In this document: positions 45,741 through 55,476 of the stretch, piece by piece | How the letters are laid out: each line of letters starts with the position of its first letter | Numbering within the stretch: position 1 is the stretch's first letter | Source: Clostridium luticellarii | GTDB lineage: Bacteria; Bacillota; Clostridia; Clostridiales; Clostridiaceae | Reading direction: 5' to 3' | Length of the DNA: 64,000 nt | NCBI RefSeq assembly: GCF_002995845.1 | Contig: NZ_PVXP01000004.1 | Coordinates: 62,001 to 126,000 of the forward strand | The notes under the pieces: model-generated | Seen by the model: only the letters and a program-made list of their open reading frames with translations | What the model was told of the DNA's origin: nothing | The model's database searches: none | Position numbers and translations under genes: made by a program

Positions 45741-46658
45741 TTAAATTATGTATTTCAAAAGCAATGTGACCACCGGAATGGTAAACATCGATATTATAGT
45801 ACTCATAAATATTATTCTGGCCGCCAGTTTAAAATCCGCATTATATTTTTCAGCAAATATGGAAGCCACCACAGCCGCTGGCATGGCCTCAATTATACCA
45901 CATATTTGAATTATGAGATCATCTACATGAAAAATTTTTAATATAATTACAGTAATTACAGGTATCAATATCAACCTTAAAAAACATGCATAATATACAA
46001 GAAATTCTGAAAAAATATCTTTAAGTTTTGCTTCTGCCAGCATGGTTCCAACTATGATCATAGAAAGAGGGGTGGTCATGGAACCCACCGTACTAAATGC
46101 AGTATACAAAGTATACGGCAGCTTAATTGAAAATACGAACATCAAAAAACCAATAACCGTGGCAATTACAGCAGGATTCAAAATTGCACTTTTTACAGCC
46201 TTCATATCGCTTTTACCTGTATACAGCATTGCACCAACACTAAACATAAATAGATTATAGGGTATATTGAATATGGCACCATAAAATATACCTATTTTGC
46301 CGAATATCCCTTCCAGCACAGGATATCCCATAAACCCACTGTTGGGAAATATAACTGAAAATCTCAATACACTTTTAGCTCTATCCTGCTTGTTTAAAAC
46401 AAAAAGCCTGCTTAAAAATATAAAAATTATTTGGATAATGGCAGAACATATGAATATATCCTCCGCATTTTTTATCATTTTTTCCGAATAACCATAATCA
46501 AAAGAGGTTAAAAGCATAGCAGGAAGCGTTATATTGAGTAAAAAATCCGAAAAACTTTTTACAGCCTCCTTTGTCACTATATTTTTTTTCCTTGCAAAAA
46601 CTCCTATTAACATCATAATCGATAATATTATTACTTGGTTTATTACTTTAACATTCAA
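45741..46658 (-). CDS. AEC family transporter (auxin efflux carrier type)
   Basis: A 305-residue integral membrane protein with about ten hydrophobic segments in two inverted halves, typical of the AEC/BASS-like carriers. Members in bacteria move malate, malonate or other organic acids and amino acids; no substrate can be named here. The conserved half-helix break FPNSGFMGYPVLEGIFG and the second-half TTPLSMIIVGTMLAEAKL and EAMPAAVVASIFAEKY are present. The start codon is TTG at 46656-46658, following AGGTGA; an ATG two bases off is out of frame. It lies between the unknown gene at 46.7-47.4 kb and the phosphatase gene. Confidence 0.87.
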   Translation of the reverse strand: MNVKVINQVIILSIMMLIGVFARKKNIVTKEAVKSFSDFLLNITLPAMLLTSFDYGYSEKMIKNAEDIFICSAIIQIIFIFLSRLFVLNKQDRAKSVLRFSVIFPNSGFMGYPVLEGIFGKIGIFYGAIFNIPYNLFMFSVGAMLYTGKSDMKAVKSAILNPAVIATVIGFLMFVFSIKLPYTLYTAFSTVGSMTTPLSMIIVGTMLAEAKLKDIFSEFLVYYACFLRLILIPVITVIILKIFHVDDLIIQICGIIEAMPAAVVASIFAEKYNADFKLAARIIFMSTIISMFTIPVVTLLLKYII

Positions 46659-46706
46659 GAATATTTCACCTAATTTCTGCCCTTATGAAAATAAAATGCA
46701 GGTATA

Positions 46707-47384
46707 CTAATCCTCTTCCAGATCAATATACATACAGCTATCTGCAGCCTTGCAGATTAAATCAGAGATACTTCTCATTTTTTTATCGGTATCCCCTTTC
46801 AATACGTTAAGTGCCATTTCCCTGTTTTCGGCCAGAAACTGATATAAATTCAAAACTATATAATCTCTTATTCTAAGGTATAGATAATCCTCTTCCATGG
46901 ATGCTATTCTTTCGTTTAAATTTTTTATTGAATTATACCTTTCTATATAGTTCAATTCATCCTTGTTTAAAGAATTTCCATTTTTAAATACCACTTTTTT
47001 ATCCAGCACTGCTGTCTTACACTCATTTTCCATATTCTCTATTGTACTGCTGATCTGGTCTACTTCAGGGATTTTCTCATCTAATGCCCAATTTTCTATA
47101 ACCTTCATCTGTTCATCCCAAAGCTTTTTTACAGATACAATATCCGCTTTTAGCTCCAAAGCATAGTCCTCAATATCCTTCGACGATTTCCTCTTCTCTC
47201 TCAAAGTATTGAATATACTCTCATGCCAATAGTTTTTAGCCTGCACTATGGGTTTGGCGGATACCTCCACCAGTTCAGATAACAGTTCAGATTTATCCAT
47301 TCCATATTCCCCCTGTGATAATTTCAAAGCATGGCTGAAACTAAAATCATCCCTGTGCTTTGAAATCTTTTTAACATTAAACAT
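46707..47384 (-). CDS. Uncharacterised helical protein
   Basis: I do not recognise this 225-residue protein. It is predicted almost wholly helical, rich in Glu, Lys and Asp, with heptad-like stretches around residues 60-120 and 140-175 that suggest coiled coil, and no signal peptide or membrane segment. The N-terminus has FSFSHALKLSQGEYGMD, and the C-terminus ends in an acidic EED. It lies 71 bases downstream of hisE in the same direction without an obvious terminator between, so it may be carried on the his message, but a role in histidine synthesis is not implied by anything in the sequence. Confidence 0.7.
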   Translation of the reverse strand: MFNVKKISKHRDDFSFSHALKLSQGEYGMDKSELLSELVEVSAKPIVQAKNYWHESIFNTLREKRKSSKDIEDYALELKADIVSVKKLWDEQMKVIENWALDEKIPEVDQISSTIENMENECKTAVLDKKVVFKNGNSLNKDELNYIERYNSIKNLNERIASMEEDYLYLRIRDYIVLNLYQFLAENREMALNVLKGDTDKKMRSISDLICKAADSCMYIDLEED

Positions 47385-47455
47385 ATTTTTCCCATTTAAA
47401 GATTACTTTTATATTATAATCTATTATTCAAAAAATTTAAATTCCCCTTTCTATA

Positions 47456-47788
47456 TTAAATTCTATTTACAGCCTTTCTTTCAGGCTTTTTATTGCATAT
47501 CTTATCTCTTCTTCTCTCCAGCTCTTCCGCTAAATCCTCCAATTTTACACCCTGATTGGACATTAAAACCAGGAGATGATATAAAAGATCACATATCTCA
47601 TATACCTCTTCCACTTTATTATTATTTTTGCTGGCAATTATCACCTCAGAGCTCTCTTCCCCAACTTTTTTTAGTATCTTGTCAATTCCTTCTCTAAATA
47701 AATAATTGGTATAGGACCCCTCTACCGGATTTATCTTTCTATCCTCTATAACACCATATAATTCTTCCAGTATGTTTTGCAATTCCAT
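47456..47788 (-). CDS. hisE: Phosphoribosyl-ATP pyrophosphohydrolase HisE
   Basis: HisE converts phosphoribosyl-ATP to phosphoribosyl-AMP in the second step of histidine synthesis. The 110-residue MazG-like helical protein has the characteristic [30 protein letters not shown] segment with ExxE metal ligands and the second [16 protein letters not shown] helix. It is the last his gene, 15 bases after hisI, and is a separate polypeptide rather than a HisIE fusion. Confidence 0.96.
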   Translation of the reverse strand: MELQNILEELYGVIEDRKINPVEGSYTNYLFREGIDKILKKVGEESSEVIIASKNNNKVEEVYEICDLLYHLLVLMSNQGVKLEDLAEELERRRDKICNKKPERKAVNRI

Positions 47789-47803
47789 TCAATTACACCC
47801 CTT

Positions 47804-48133
47804 TTAATATAATTTTCTGTAAAAGCAGCTTCTATTTCCCGTATGGCAGGCTGCCCCCACCTGTTTTACCTTTATCAAAATAGTATCATAATCACAATCC
47901 AAATTTATACCTTTCACATATTGATAATGGCCTGAAGTAGCACCCTTGTTCCAGAGCTCGTTTCTGCTCCTGCTCCAAAACCAGGTCTTACCCGTTTCAA
48001 TGGTTTTTTTCAGGGATTCTTCATTCATATAGGCAAGCATAAGAACTTCTCCATTTTCAAAATCCTGCACAACTGCCGGTATAAGTCCCCTCATTTTTTT
48101 AAAATCTATACTCTTTAAAACTTCGCTATCCAT
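47804..48133 (-). CDS. hisI: Phosphoribosyl-AMP cyclohydrolase HisI
   Basis: HisI opens the adenine ring of phosphoribosyl-AMP (third step of the pathway). The 109-residue zinc enzyme has the [17 protein letters not shown] core, [17 protein letters not shown], and the zinc ligands in [11 protein letters not shown] and [12 protein letters not shown]. Its stand-alone length matches the family. It lies between hisF and hisE; an inverted repeat without a T run lies in the 89-base gap after hisF. Confidence 0.96.
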   Translation of the reverse strand: MDSEVLKSIDFKKMRGLIPAVVQDFENGEVLMLAYMNEESLKKTIETGKTWFWSRSRNELWNKGATSGHYQYVKGINLDCDYDTILIKVKQVGAACHTGNRSCFYRKLY

Positions 48134-48183
48134 TTACTATCACCCTTTAATTAAAGTTCAAAAAACAAATATCAAATAATGAT

Positions 48184-48206
48184 GCTTTTCGGTGTAACCG
48201 AAAAGC
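48184..48206. repeat. Small hairpin between hisF and hisI
   Basis: Perfect 10-bp arms GCTTTTCGGT (48184-48193) and ACCGAAAAGC (48197-48206) with a 3-base loop. No T run follows on the minus strand, so it is more likely an mRNA-stability or REP-like element within the his operon than a terminator. Confidence 0.6.
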
Positions 48207-48222
48207 CAACCATAATATATTT

Positions 48223-48984
48223 TTACAACCTAACTGGTATACCTTTATTTTTCAAATACTGTTTTACCTGTTCCACCGTAAGTTCTCCATAATGAAACAG
48301 TGACGCTGCCAGTGCTGCATCTGCACCTGCATCATTGAATACATCATAAAAATCATTTAAAGATCCACACCCGCCTGAAGCTATCACAGGGATATTCACA
48401 AGATCACACACGGTTTTGGTAAGTTCTATATCATACCCATTTTTAGTACCATCCGCATCCATACTGGTCAAAAGTATTTCTCCTGCACCCAGCTGCTCCG
48501 CTTTTTTTATCCACTCTACAGCATCTATTCCAGTATTTTTTCTTCCACCTTCTACAAACACATCCCATCCATCTTGGGAATCCCGCTTTTTGGCATCCAC
48601 TGCCACCACCACGCACTGGGATCCAAATCTATCCGCCGCTTCATATATTAAATTGGGATTTTTTATAGCAGAAGAATTTATGGAAATCTTGTCAGCTCCA
48701 GCTCTAAGTATATTCTTAAAATCATCTATACCGGATATTCCCCCGCCAACGGTAAGCGGTATAAATACTTTTTCAGCAGTTCTTTCCACCAGATCTATTA
48801 TGGTCTTTCTCTTCTCATGTGTGGCTGTAATATCCAGAAATACTATTTCATCCGCTCCCTGCCTGTTATAGTGTTCGGCTATCTCCACCGGGTCCCCTAC
48901 ATCCTGCAGGTGGACAAAATTCACTCCCTTAACCACTTTGCCCATATTTACATCCAGACATGGAATTATTCTTTTGGTAAGCAA
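48223..48984 (-). CDS. hisF: Imidazole glycerol phosphate synthase cyclase subunit HisF
   Basis: HisF uses ammonia from HisH to form imidazole glycerol phosphate and AICAR. The 253-residue TIM barrel starts [19 protein letters not shown], has catalytic Asp11 and the second catalytic Asp in [15 protein letters not shown], and phosphate-binding glycines GGGISG and SGGCGS. The preferred start is TTG at 48982-48984, ten bases after AGGAG, which restores the usual length; a GTG nine bases earlier overlaps the ribosome site. Gene order hisA-hisC-hisF is slightly unusual in that hisC intervenes. Confidence 0.95.
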   Translation of the reverse strand: MLTKRIIPCLDVNMGKVVKGVNFVHLQDVGDPVEIAEHYNRQGADEIVFLDITATHEKRKTIIDLVERTAEKVFIPLTVGGGISGIDDFKNILRAGADKISINSSAIKNPNLIYEAADRFGSQCVVVAVDAKKRDSQDGWDVFVEGGRKNTGIDAVEWIKKAEQLGAGEILLTSMDADGTKNGYDIELTKTVCDLVNIPVIASGGCGSLNDFYDVFNDAGADAALAASLFHYGELTVEQVKQYLKNKGIPVRL

Positions 48985-49066
48985 TTTTTCCACTCTCCTG
49001 TCCTGATTATTTAAAATATATAATCAAGTGATTTTTATATTTTGGCAATGGAATCCTTGAGATAAA

Positions 49067-50125
49067 TCACTTGATAATTTCCTCAATTTTTTCTATAAAA
49101 ATATCCATATCCTTTTCCGAACCTATGCTCACTCGAAGGTAATTGTTTATTCTCTCCTTGTTAAAATATCTCACAAGTACACCTTTTTCTCTCAGCTTTC
49201 TGAAAAGTTCCTCTGCAGCATATTCAGGATTGGTTATAAATATAAAATTGGCCTTTGAAGGTACAACCTTAAATCCTAATTTTTTCAACCTGCTCACAGT
49301 TAATTCTCTTGTATCTATTATTTTACCAACACATTTTTTAAAATAATCCTCATCTTCTATGGCTGCAATTGCCGCTGCATTTGAAACTCTGTTCACAGTA
49401 TAGGAGTTAAAAGAATTTTTTATCCTGTTCAGCCCCTCTATAAGCTGTTCCTGTCCCAATGCAAATCCCACACGGAGCCCGGCTAGAGAACGGGATTTGG
49501 ACAATGTCTGTACTACAAGGAGATTGGGATAGCTTTTTATCAGCCCCACTACAGAATTTCCGCCAAAATCCACATAGGCCTCGTCAATTATAACTACTTT
49601 GTCCTGATTACTTTTTAAAATTTTTTTAATTCCTTCTGTTTCAATACATTTCCCCGTAGGAGCATTGGGATTGGGAAGCACCACCCCGCCATTTTTAGTT
49701 AAAAATTCCTCCACAGGAATTGAAAAATCTTCATTCAGTTTTGCAAGTTTATAATCTATATTGTACAAATTGGCATAAACCGGATAAAAGCTGTAACTTA
49801 TATCTGGAAAAATTATAGGCTCCCCCTTATTGAAAAATGCCATAAAGCACATGGCTAACACTTCATCGGAACCATTTCCCACAAAAATTTGATCTTTTCC
49901 CAGGCCATAATAACAGGATATAACTTCCCTCAATTTATCGCAGCCGGGATCCGGATACAAACTCAAGTTTTCATCTGCTGTACTCTTTATGGCATTTAAT
50001 ACTTTAGGTGAAGGCCCGTACGGACTCTCATTGGTGTTTAATTTTATATATTTCTTGTCCTTAGGCTGTTCACCACACACATAAGGTTCTACACTTTTTG
50101 TAATACTGCTCCAATACTTACTCAT
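49067..50125 (-). CDS. hisC: Histidinol-phosphate aminotransferase HisC
   Basis: HisC is the PLP-dependent aminotransferase that makes histidinol phosphate. The 352-residue class II enzyme has the N-terminal KLNTNESPYGPSPKV motif, LPNPNAPTG, DEAYVDFGG, and the PLP lysine in TLSKSRSLAGLRVGFA. The ATG at 50123-50125 follows GAAGGTGG; the in-frame GTG 12 bases earlier overlaps that site. It sits between hisA and hisF within the operon. Confidence 0.95.
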   Translation of the reverse strand: MSKYWSSITKSVEPYVCGEQPKDKKYIKLNTNESPYGPSPKVLNAIKSTADENLSLYPDPGCDKLREVISCYYGLGKDQIFVGNGSDEVLAMCFMAFFNKGEPIIFPDISYSFYPVYANLYNIDYKLAKLNEDFSIPVEEFLTKNGGVVLPNPNAPTGKCIETEGIKKILKSNQDKVVIIDEAYVDFGGNSVVGLIKSYPNLLVVQTLSKSRSLAGLRVGFALGQEQLIEGLNRIKNSFNSYTVNRVSNAAAIAAIEDEDYFKKCVGKIIDTRELTVSRLKKLGFKVVPSKANFIFITNPEYAAEELFRKLREKGVLVRYFNKERINNYLRVSIGSEKDMDIFIEKIEEIIK

Positions 50126-50149
50126 AATTGTTACCACCTTCTACTATAA

Positions 50150-50863
50150 TTATCTGCATAATTCTATGGCTTTTTTCAAATCTATATTCCCCGAATATAC
50201 GGCCTTTCCTGTTATGGCTCCATATATGCCCATCTTATTTATATTTTTCAGGTCCTCCACACTCTTAATTCCTCCTGAAGCTATTATATGGCAGTTTACA
50301 CTTTCTTTTATTTCAAAAAGCTGCTCCAAATTAGGCCCTTTCAGTGTCCCATCTTTACTTATGTCTGTAAATATAATTGTCTTTACACCTATATCCTCCA
50401 TCTGCCTTGCAAAATCAGTATAATGAACAGCGCTTACATCAACCCATCCATTTACTGCAACTTTTCCATTTCTTGCATCTATACCCACAGCTACTTTTTC
50501 ACTGTACTTTTTTACTGCTTCTTTGACAAAATTGGGATCTTTCAGAGCTGAAGTTCCCAGTATCACTCTTGATATTCCAAGTTTCAAAAGCATATCTATG
50601 GTTTCCATGTCCCTTATACCGCCGCCCAATTCCACTGGGATTCCAGCTGTTTTCGCCACTTTCTCTATGGCCTTTATATTTTTAATCTTTCCATGAAGAG
50701 CCCCGTCTAAATCCACCATGTGAATATACTCGGCTCCACTTTTTTTAAAGCTCAGAGCTACTTTCACCGGATCTTCACCTACTATTTCCGATTGTTCAAA
50801 TTTCCCCTGATACAATCTGACACATTTTCCATCCCTTAAATCTATTGCTGGAAGTATCAACAT
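50150..50863 (-). CDS. hisA: ProFAR isomerase HisA
   Basis: HisA is the isomerase of the fourth step, opening the ribose of ProFAR in an Amadori rearrangement. The 237-residue (beta/alpha)8 barrel starts [20 protein letters not shown] with the first catalytic Asp8, and has the second catalytic Asp in [15 protein letters not shown] and the phosphate motifs ELGGGIRD and ASGGIKS. Length is standard. It lies 26 bases downstream of hisH and 24 bases before hisC. Confidence 0.97.
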   Translation of the reverse strand: MLILPAIDLRDGKCVRLYQGKFEQSEIVGEDPVKVALSFKKSGAEYIHMVDLDGALHGKIKNIKAIEKVAKTAGIPVELGGGIRDMETIDMLLKLGISRVILGTSALKDPNFVKEAVKKYSEKVAVGIDARNGKVAVNGWVDVSAVHYTDFARQMEDIGVKTIIFTDISKDGTLKGPNLEQLFEIKESVNCHIIASGGIKSVEDLKNINKMGIYGAITGKAVYSGNIDLKKAIELCR

Positions 50864-50889
50864 ACAAAATGCCCCCTTGAACTCTATAA

Positions 50890-51498
50890 TTAAACTGCTC
50901 TCTCTACAAAATTCTTCAACATGCTGATGCCCACATCACCACTTTTTTCTGGATGAAACTGAGTCCCATACACATTTCCTTCACTCACAACAGCTGGTAT
51001 ATCTACTTCGCCATAAGTGCTGTAGGCATTTAAATTTTCCTTTGATTTCAATTTTCCATAGAAGGAATGTACAAAATACACATAGCTCTTTTCGGGCACA
51101 TCTTTTAAAATTTTACACTGCTTTTCAATAATCAGGTCATTCCATCCCATGTGTGGTATCTTCATGTTTCCCTGAAGTTTAACTATTTTCCCGGATATGA
51201 GTCCAAGTCCTTCACACTCCTCTATTTCCTCCCCCAGGTCAAATAACAGCTGCATTCCAAGGCATATGCCTATAAAGGGCTTCCCGGCTTCTGCCTCTTT
51301 TTTCAAAATCTTATCCAAATTTCTTTTCTTCAAGTTTCTCATAGCTTCTGGAAAAGCACCTACACCTGGAAGTATAATTTTGTCACTGCTTTTTATTTTA
51401 TCTGCATCTGAAGTTATTATACTCTCAGCTCCTATATATTTCAGTGACTTCTGGACACTTTTCAAGTTTCCCATACCATAATCTACAATACAAATCAA
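50890..51498 (-). CDS. hisH: Imidazole glycerol phosphate synthase glutaminase subunit HisH
   Basis: HisH releases ammonia from glutamine for HisF. The 202-residue class I amidotransferase has the conserved [10 protein letters not shown] start, the nucleophile Cys in [11 protein letters not shown], and the His-Glu pair in [10 protein letters not shown]. The start TTG at 51496-51498 follows GAGGG by about eight bases and gives the usual length; the frame continues 27 bases upstream without a ribosome site. It is followed by hisA. Between it and hisB lies a 112-base AT-rich gap. Confidence 0.95.
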   Translation of the reverse strand: MICIVDYGMGNLKSVQKSLKYIGAESIITSDADKIKSSDKIILPGVGAFPEAMRNLKKRNLDKILKKEAEAGKPFIGICLGMQLLFDLGEEIEECEGLGLISGKIVKLQGNMKIPHMGWNDLIIEKQCKILKDVPEKSYVYFVHSFYGKLKSKENLNAYSTYGEVDIPAVVSEGNVYGTQFHPEKSGDVGISMLKNFVERAV

Positions 51499-51610
51499 TT
51501 TGTACACCCTCTTTCTGTTATTCAATTGACAATTTACACTTCACAATGCACAATTAATGAAGATTCTCGGCGGCTGCTGAAAATCAACAATATTTTATAT
51601 TTAGGCAAAC
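51499..51610. other. AT-rich gap between hisB and hisH
   Basis: This 112-base gap, the longest inside the his operon, includes 51528-51556 with several partly repeated words (ACAATTTACAC, ACAATGCACAATT). Similar words occur at 34730-34750 and near 32505-32515. They may be degenerate copies of a dispersed intergenic motif, but the matches are short and AT-rich. Confidence 0.25.
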
Positions 51611-52195
51611 TCAAATACTGCCTTTAGTGGACATTACCCCGTTTATACTGTCATCTATGGAAGCCGCCTCTCTGAAGGCATGCCCGAATGCCTTGAATAT
51701 TCCCTCTATCATATGGTGGGTGTTTTTTCCATAGAATATTTTTACGTGAAGCGTCATCTCCGCATTAAACGCCAGTGCCCTGAAGAATTCCTCCACAAGC
51801 TGGGAATCCATCTTACCCACCTTTTCAGTTTTAAAATCAGCATCAAACACAAGGTAAGGCCTACCGCTCAAATCAACAGATACCATGGATAAGCTTTCGT
51901 CCATGGGAATAAAAAATGTACCATACCTTTTCACATTTTTCTTGTCACCCAGAGCATTTTTTATACATTTCCCCATGACAATTCCCGTATCCTCCACAGT
52001 ATGGTGAAAATCCACATCCAGATCTCCTTTTGCCTGCACATCCAGGTCCACCATTCCATGCTTTGCCACCATGCTCAGCATATGGTTGAAAAATCCTATT
52101 CCCGTATCTATCACATATTTCCCGCACCCATCCAAATCCATTTTTATGTTTATATCAGTCTCATAGGTATGCCTGGAAAGTTCTGCTGTTCTCAT
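51611..52195 (-). CDS. hisB: Imidazoleglycerol-phosphate dehydratase HisB (monofunctional)
   Basis: HisB catalyses dehydration of imidazole glycerol phosphate to imidazole acetol phosphate. The 194-residue protein has the duplicated metal-binding HHxxE-type motifs: FFNHMLSMVAKHG and DFHHTVEDTGIVMG in the first half, and HMIEGIFKAFGHAFREA in the second. There is no N-terminal HAD phosphatase domain, so the phosphatase step needs another protein. It lies 36 bases downstream of hisD. Confidence 0.97.
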   Translation of the reverse strand: MRTAELSRHTYETDINIKMDLDGCGKYVIDTGIGFFNHMLSMVAKHGMVDLDVQAKGDLDVDFHHTVEDTGIVMGKCIKNALGDKKNVKRYGTFFIPMDESLSMVSVDLSGRPYLVFDADFKTEKVGKMDSQLVEEFFRALAFNAEMTLHVKIFYGKNTHHMIEGIFKAFGHAFREAASIDDSINGVMSTKGSI

Positions 52196-52230
52196 AAAAA
52201 CACCTTCTTTATATATAAATAATTATCTAC

Positions 52231-53544
52231 CTAGTTTGATGATTTCATTCTGACTTTTATGGAATTGGCATGGGCTGTAAGTCCCTCCGCCTCTGCCAGT
52301 GTTACAATTTTATCCCCCACTTTTAAAAGTGATTGTCTGGAATAATTGGTAAAGCTGAATTTCTTTATAAAATCATCTACGGAAAGCGGTGAAAAGAACC
52401 TGGCAGTTCCACTGGTAGGAAGCACATGATTGGGTCCTGCCATATAATCACCTAGAGGTTCCGGCGAAAAATCCCCCATAAATACCGAACCTGCGTTCTT
52501 TATACTGCCCAATATGGAAAATGGATCTTTAATGCAGAGCTCCAGATGTTCAGGAGCTATTTTATTTGCCAATTTCACACCTTCCTCCACGCTATCCACT
52601 ATAAATACAGCACCCTGGTTTTTCAAAGACTGTAATATGATATCTTTCCTCTTGAGAGATTCAACCTGTTTTATAAGTTCTTCCTTTACCTTGTCGGCCA
52701 ATTTTTTTGAAGTAACAGCTAATACTGCAGAAGCCAGCACATCATGTTCCGCCTGTGACATCAAATCTGCAGCCAGATAACGGGGATTTGCCCTTTCGTC
52801 TGCAATTATGAAGATCTCACTGGGGCCTGCTATCATATCTATATCTACAAAACCATAGACAGTTTTTTTAGCCATGGCCACATATATGTTGCCGGGGCCT
52901 ACTATTTTATCAACTTTACCAATTGTCTCGGTGCCAAAAGCCAGCGCACCTATAGCCTGAGCTCCCCCTGCCTTGTAAATTCTATTCACCCCGGCCAGAT
53001 CTGCAGCCACCAGTATTTTGGGTTCTATAGTTCCATCTTCTAAGGGAGGTGTAACCATAGTTATGTCAGAAACTCCCGCCACCTTTGCCGGAAGAGTGTT
53101 CATGAGCACAGAAGAAGGATAAGCTGCTGTTCCTCCCGGCACATATATTCCCACCTTCTCCAGAGGTCTAACCTGCTGTCCCAATATTATTCCATCTTCC
53201 CCGGTTACCATCCAGGAATTTCTCTTCTGTTTTTCATGAAAAAAAATTATATTTTGGGCAGCTGTCTTCAAAGCCTCTACAAATTCATCATCTATGCCTT
53301 TGTAGGCCTTCCTTATCTCCTCCTGTGTCACTAAAATATTGTCTGAATTTATATTTTTGCTGTCAAATTTATTGGTGTAACTTATAAGTGCCTTATCCCC
53401 ATTATTCCTTAAATCCTCCAGTATGCCCTTTACCACTGCAGTTACATTCCGCTTATTTTTCTCCTCTTTATTTCTAAAATTACTAAGATATGTTCTGCCT
53501 TCCTCTGTATCTGCAATTATTGTATTTATAATTTCATCTTTCAT
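52231..53544 (-). CDS. hisD: Histidinol dehydrogenase HisD
   Basis: HisD performs the last two oxidations from histidinol to histidine with two NAD+ and a zinc ion. The 437-residue protein has the NAD-binding region GVSDITMVTPP, the signature IDMIAGPSEIFIIADERANPRYLAADLMSQAEHD with zinc ligands Gln and His, APEHLEL (catalytic Glu-His) and the C-terminal LTAHANSIKVR histidine ligand. It starts at ATG after AGGAGGAG, 10 bases downstream of hisG. Confidence 0.97.
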   Translation of the reverse strand: MKDEIINTIIADTEEGRTYLSNFRNKEEKNKRNVTAVVKGILEDLRNNGDKALISYTNKFDSKNINSDNILVTQEEIRKAYKGIDDEFVEALKTAAQNIIFFHEKQKRNSWMVTGEDGIILGQQVRPLEKVGIYVPGGTAAYPSSVLMNTLPAKVAGVSDITMVTPPLEDGTIEPKILVAADLAGVNRIYKAGGAQAIGALAFGTETIGKVDKIVGPGNIYVAMAKKTVYGFVDIDMIAGPSEIFIIADERANPRYLAADLMSQAEHDVLASAVLAVTSKKLADKVKEELIKQVESLKRKDIILQSLKNQGAVFIVDSVEEGVKLANKIAPEHLELCIKDPFSILGSIKNAGSVFMGDFSPEPLGDYMAGPNHVLPTSGTARFFSPLSVDDFIKKFSFTNYSRQSLLKVGDKIVTLAEAEGLTAHANSIKVRMKSSN

Positions 53545-53554
53545 GTCTCTCCTC

Positions 53555-54214
53555 CTAACTTAAAGCTCTTTCCTTTTTATCAATCTGTATCTGAACTCTA
53601 TTTATTATTTTCTGTATTTCATTTTTTTTCATCTTCATGCTGGCCATATTTACCACCATTCTGGCACTTATCTTACATATATCCTTGTAAACAACAAGTC
53701 CATTTTCTTTCAGCGTATTTCCCGTTTCAACTATATCCACTATGGCATCTGCAAGTCCCAATATAGGTGCCAACTCCACAGAACCTTCTATTTTTATAAT
53801 TTCCACATCCTGTCCCAATTTTCTAAAGTAATCTCTAGCTACGTTGGGATACTTGGTGGCAATCTTTTTTCTGTTGTAGCCAGAGTAAAAGTCAGAATTC
53901 TTAGGGCCTGCCAGCGAAAATTTACATTGTCCAAATCCTAAATCCAGAACCTCATAAAAATTTTTATTTTGTTCAAGAAGAGTATCCTTCCCCACTATTC
54001 CTATATCCACTACTCCATGTTCCACATAAGTCAATACATCTGGAGCTTTAACCAGTACGAAATCTATATTGTCCTTTAAATTGTGAAATATAAGCTTTCT
54101 GCCCTTATTCATAATTTCACTGCAGTCTATACCTGCTCTTTGAAACATATCTACAGCTTCTTTTTCAATTCTCCCTTTGGTTAAGGCTATCTTTACCCTC
54201 TTCACATTTACCAT
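53555..54214 (-). CDS. hisG: ATP phosphoribosyltransferase, short catalytic form HisG
   Basis: HisG begins histidine synthesis by joining ATP and PRPP. At 219 residues it is the short (HisG-S) type, which lacks the C-terminal regulatory domain and needs HisZ. The PRPP loop region [18 protein letters not shown] and the N-terminal [12 protein letters not shown] are evident. It starts 17 bases after hisZ, its partner, and precedes hisD. Feedback inhibition by histidine would act through the HisG-HisZ complex. Confidence 0.97.
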   Translation of the reverse strand: MVNVKRVKIALTKGRIEKEAVDMFQRAGIDCSEIMNKGRKLIFHNLKDNIDFVLVKAPDVLTYVEHGVVDIGIVGKDTLLEQNKNFYEVLDLGFGQCKFSLAGPKNSDFYSGYNRKKIATKYPNVARDYFRKLGQDVEIIKIEGSVELAPILGLADAIVDIVETGNTLKENGLVVYKDICKISARMVVNMASMKMKKNEIQKIINRVQIQIDKKERALS

Positions 54215-54230
54215 TTAAACTTCTCCATTC

Positions 54231-55406
54231 TTATATTTTAATAAACTTCATATTTTTTATGTCAGCATATTTCCTTGCTCTGTCTTCATCGTCGAAAAGG
54301 CTCATTTCCGCAATTATACCCTGTTTTCTCAAATTCTGAGCCCTTATATAGGCTTCATTAAAATTTTTTCCTTCATGATGTATAAGAACTTTTTCATATT
54401 TTTTTCCATAAAATCTTTCATTTTGCTTAAGTGCAACAATTACTCCATCTACATCTATGGCAAAGCCTGTAGCCGGCTCATCATCTCCAAAATTTCCTAT
54501 CAAATTGTCATATCTTCCCCCGCTCAATATATTTCCTCCAAAACCGTGAGTATATCCTCTGAATATTATTCCGGTATAATAATCTATATGATATACCATC
54601 CCCAGATCCACTGCCAGATAATCCTGAAGTCCTGCACTTTTCACAATTTCATAAACTTTTTTGATATCTTTCAAATAACCCAGGGCATTTTTATTATCCG
54701 TGAGCCTGGACGCTGTGTCAATTATATCTATGCCCCCAAACAATTTTGGCAGTTCATTTAAAATTTTAAATGAATTATCATTGATCCTATCCCTGTTTGC
54801 ATATAGTATTTCATTTAATGCTGTGAAATTTTTACTGTCTATACTTCTTCTTAATTTCTCCTTTTCTTTAATATTTAAATTTAGATCATCTACCAGCGCC
54901 TTAAATAACTTAGCATGGCCAATTTCTATTTTGAAATTTTTAAGTCCGCAGTTCAATAAAGCTCTTATTCCAATTATTATAACCTCGGCATCTGCAGCAA
55001 TGCTGTCCGTACCTATGACTTCAATGCCCGATTGGGTCACCTCGCTGTTTTTGCCGTTTAGAGTTTCATTGGCCCTGTATACATTGGAATTGTAGCATAA
55101 TCTAAGTGGATGAACCATCTCTTTTAATTTAGTACCTGCAATTCTCGCAATAGGAGTGGTCATATCTGCCCTCAGTGCTAAAATTCTTCCCTGGCTGTCA
55201 ATCAATTTATATATTTTTTCCTGGGGCAATATTGAATTTTCCTCATTAAAAGTATCATAAAATTCTAATGTGGGGGATTTTACTTCCATAAATCCACTAT
55301 AAACATAGGTTTCTCTAAGTACATTCTCTATATCTATTTTTCTACTGCATTCCTCAAATAGAATATCTTTTGTCCCATCAGGTATATATTTTTTCCAGTT
55401 GGTCAT
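54231..55406 (-). CDS. hisZ: ATP phosphoribosyltransferase regulatory subunit HisZ
   Basis: HisZ is a catalytically inactive relative of histidyl-tRNA synthetase which activates short HisG and senses histidine. The 391-residue protein has class II synthetase motif 1-2 regions (VKSPTLEFYDTF, LRADMTTPIARI) and GGRYDNLIGNFGDDEPATGFAI, but lacks the anticodon-binding domain of HisS. The ATG at 55404-55406 follows AAGGAAGTG; a GTG nine bases earlier overlaps this site. It is the first gene of the his operon, with a promoter about 70-100 bases upstream. Confidence 0.95.
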   Translation of the reverse strand: MTNWKKYIPDGTKDILFEECSRKIDIENVLRETYVYSGFMEVKSPTLEFYDTFNEENSILPQEKIYKLIDSQGRILALRADMTTPIARIAGTKLKEMVHPLRLCYNSNVYRANETLNGKNSEVTQSGIEVIGTDSIAADAEVIIIGIRALLNCGLKNFKIEIGHAKLFKALVDDLNLNIKEKEKLRRSIDSKNFTALNEILYANRDRINDNSFKILNELPKLFGGIDIIDTASRLTDNKNALGYLKDIKKVYEIVKSAGLQDYLAVDLGMVYHIDYYTGIIFRGYTHGFGGNILSGGRYDNLIGNFGDDEPATGFAIDVDGVIVALKQNERFYGKKYEKVLIHHEGKNFNEAYIRAQNLRKQGIIAEMSLFDDEDRARKYADIKNMKFIKI

Positions 55407-55476
55407 AGAGTTCACTTCCTTATTTTATCATGATAATGCTTTAACTCGATACAGTAATAAATTAATCATTGTTTTT

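Noticed and set aside
51526-51556. Dispersed repeat shared with 34730-34750 and 32505-32515
   Set aside because: Shared words are only 8-11 bases of AT-rich sequence, which is expected by chance in such DNA; not claimed as a repeat family.
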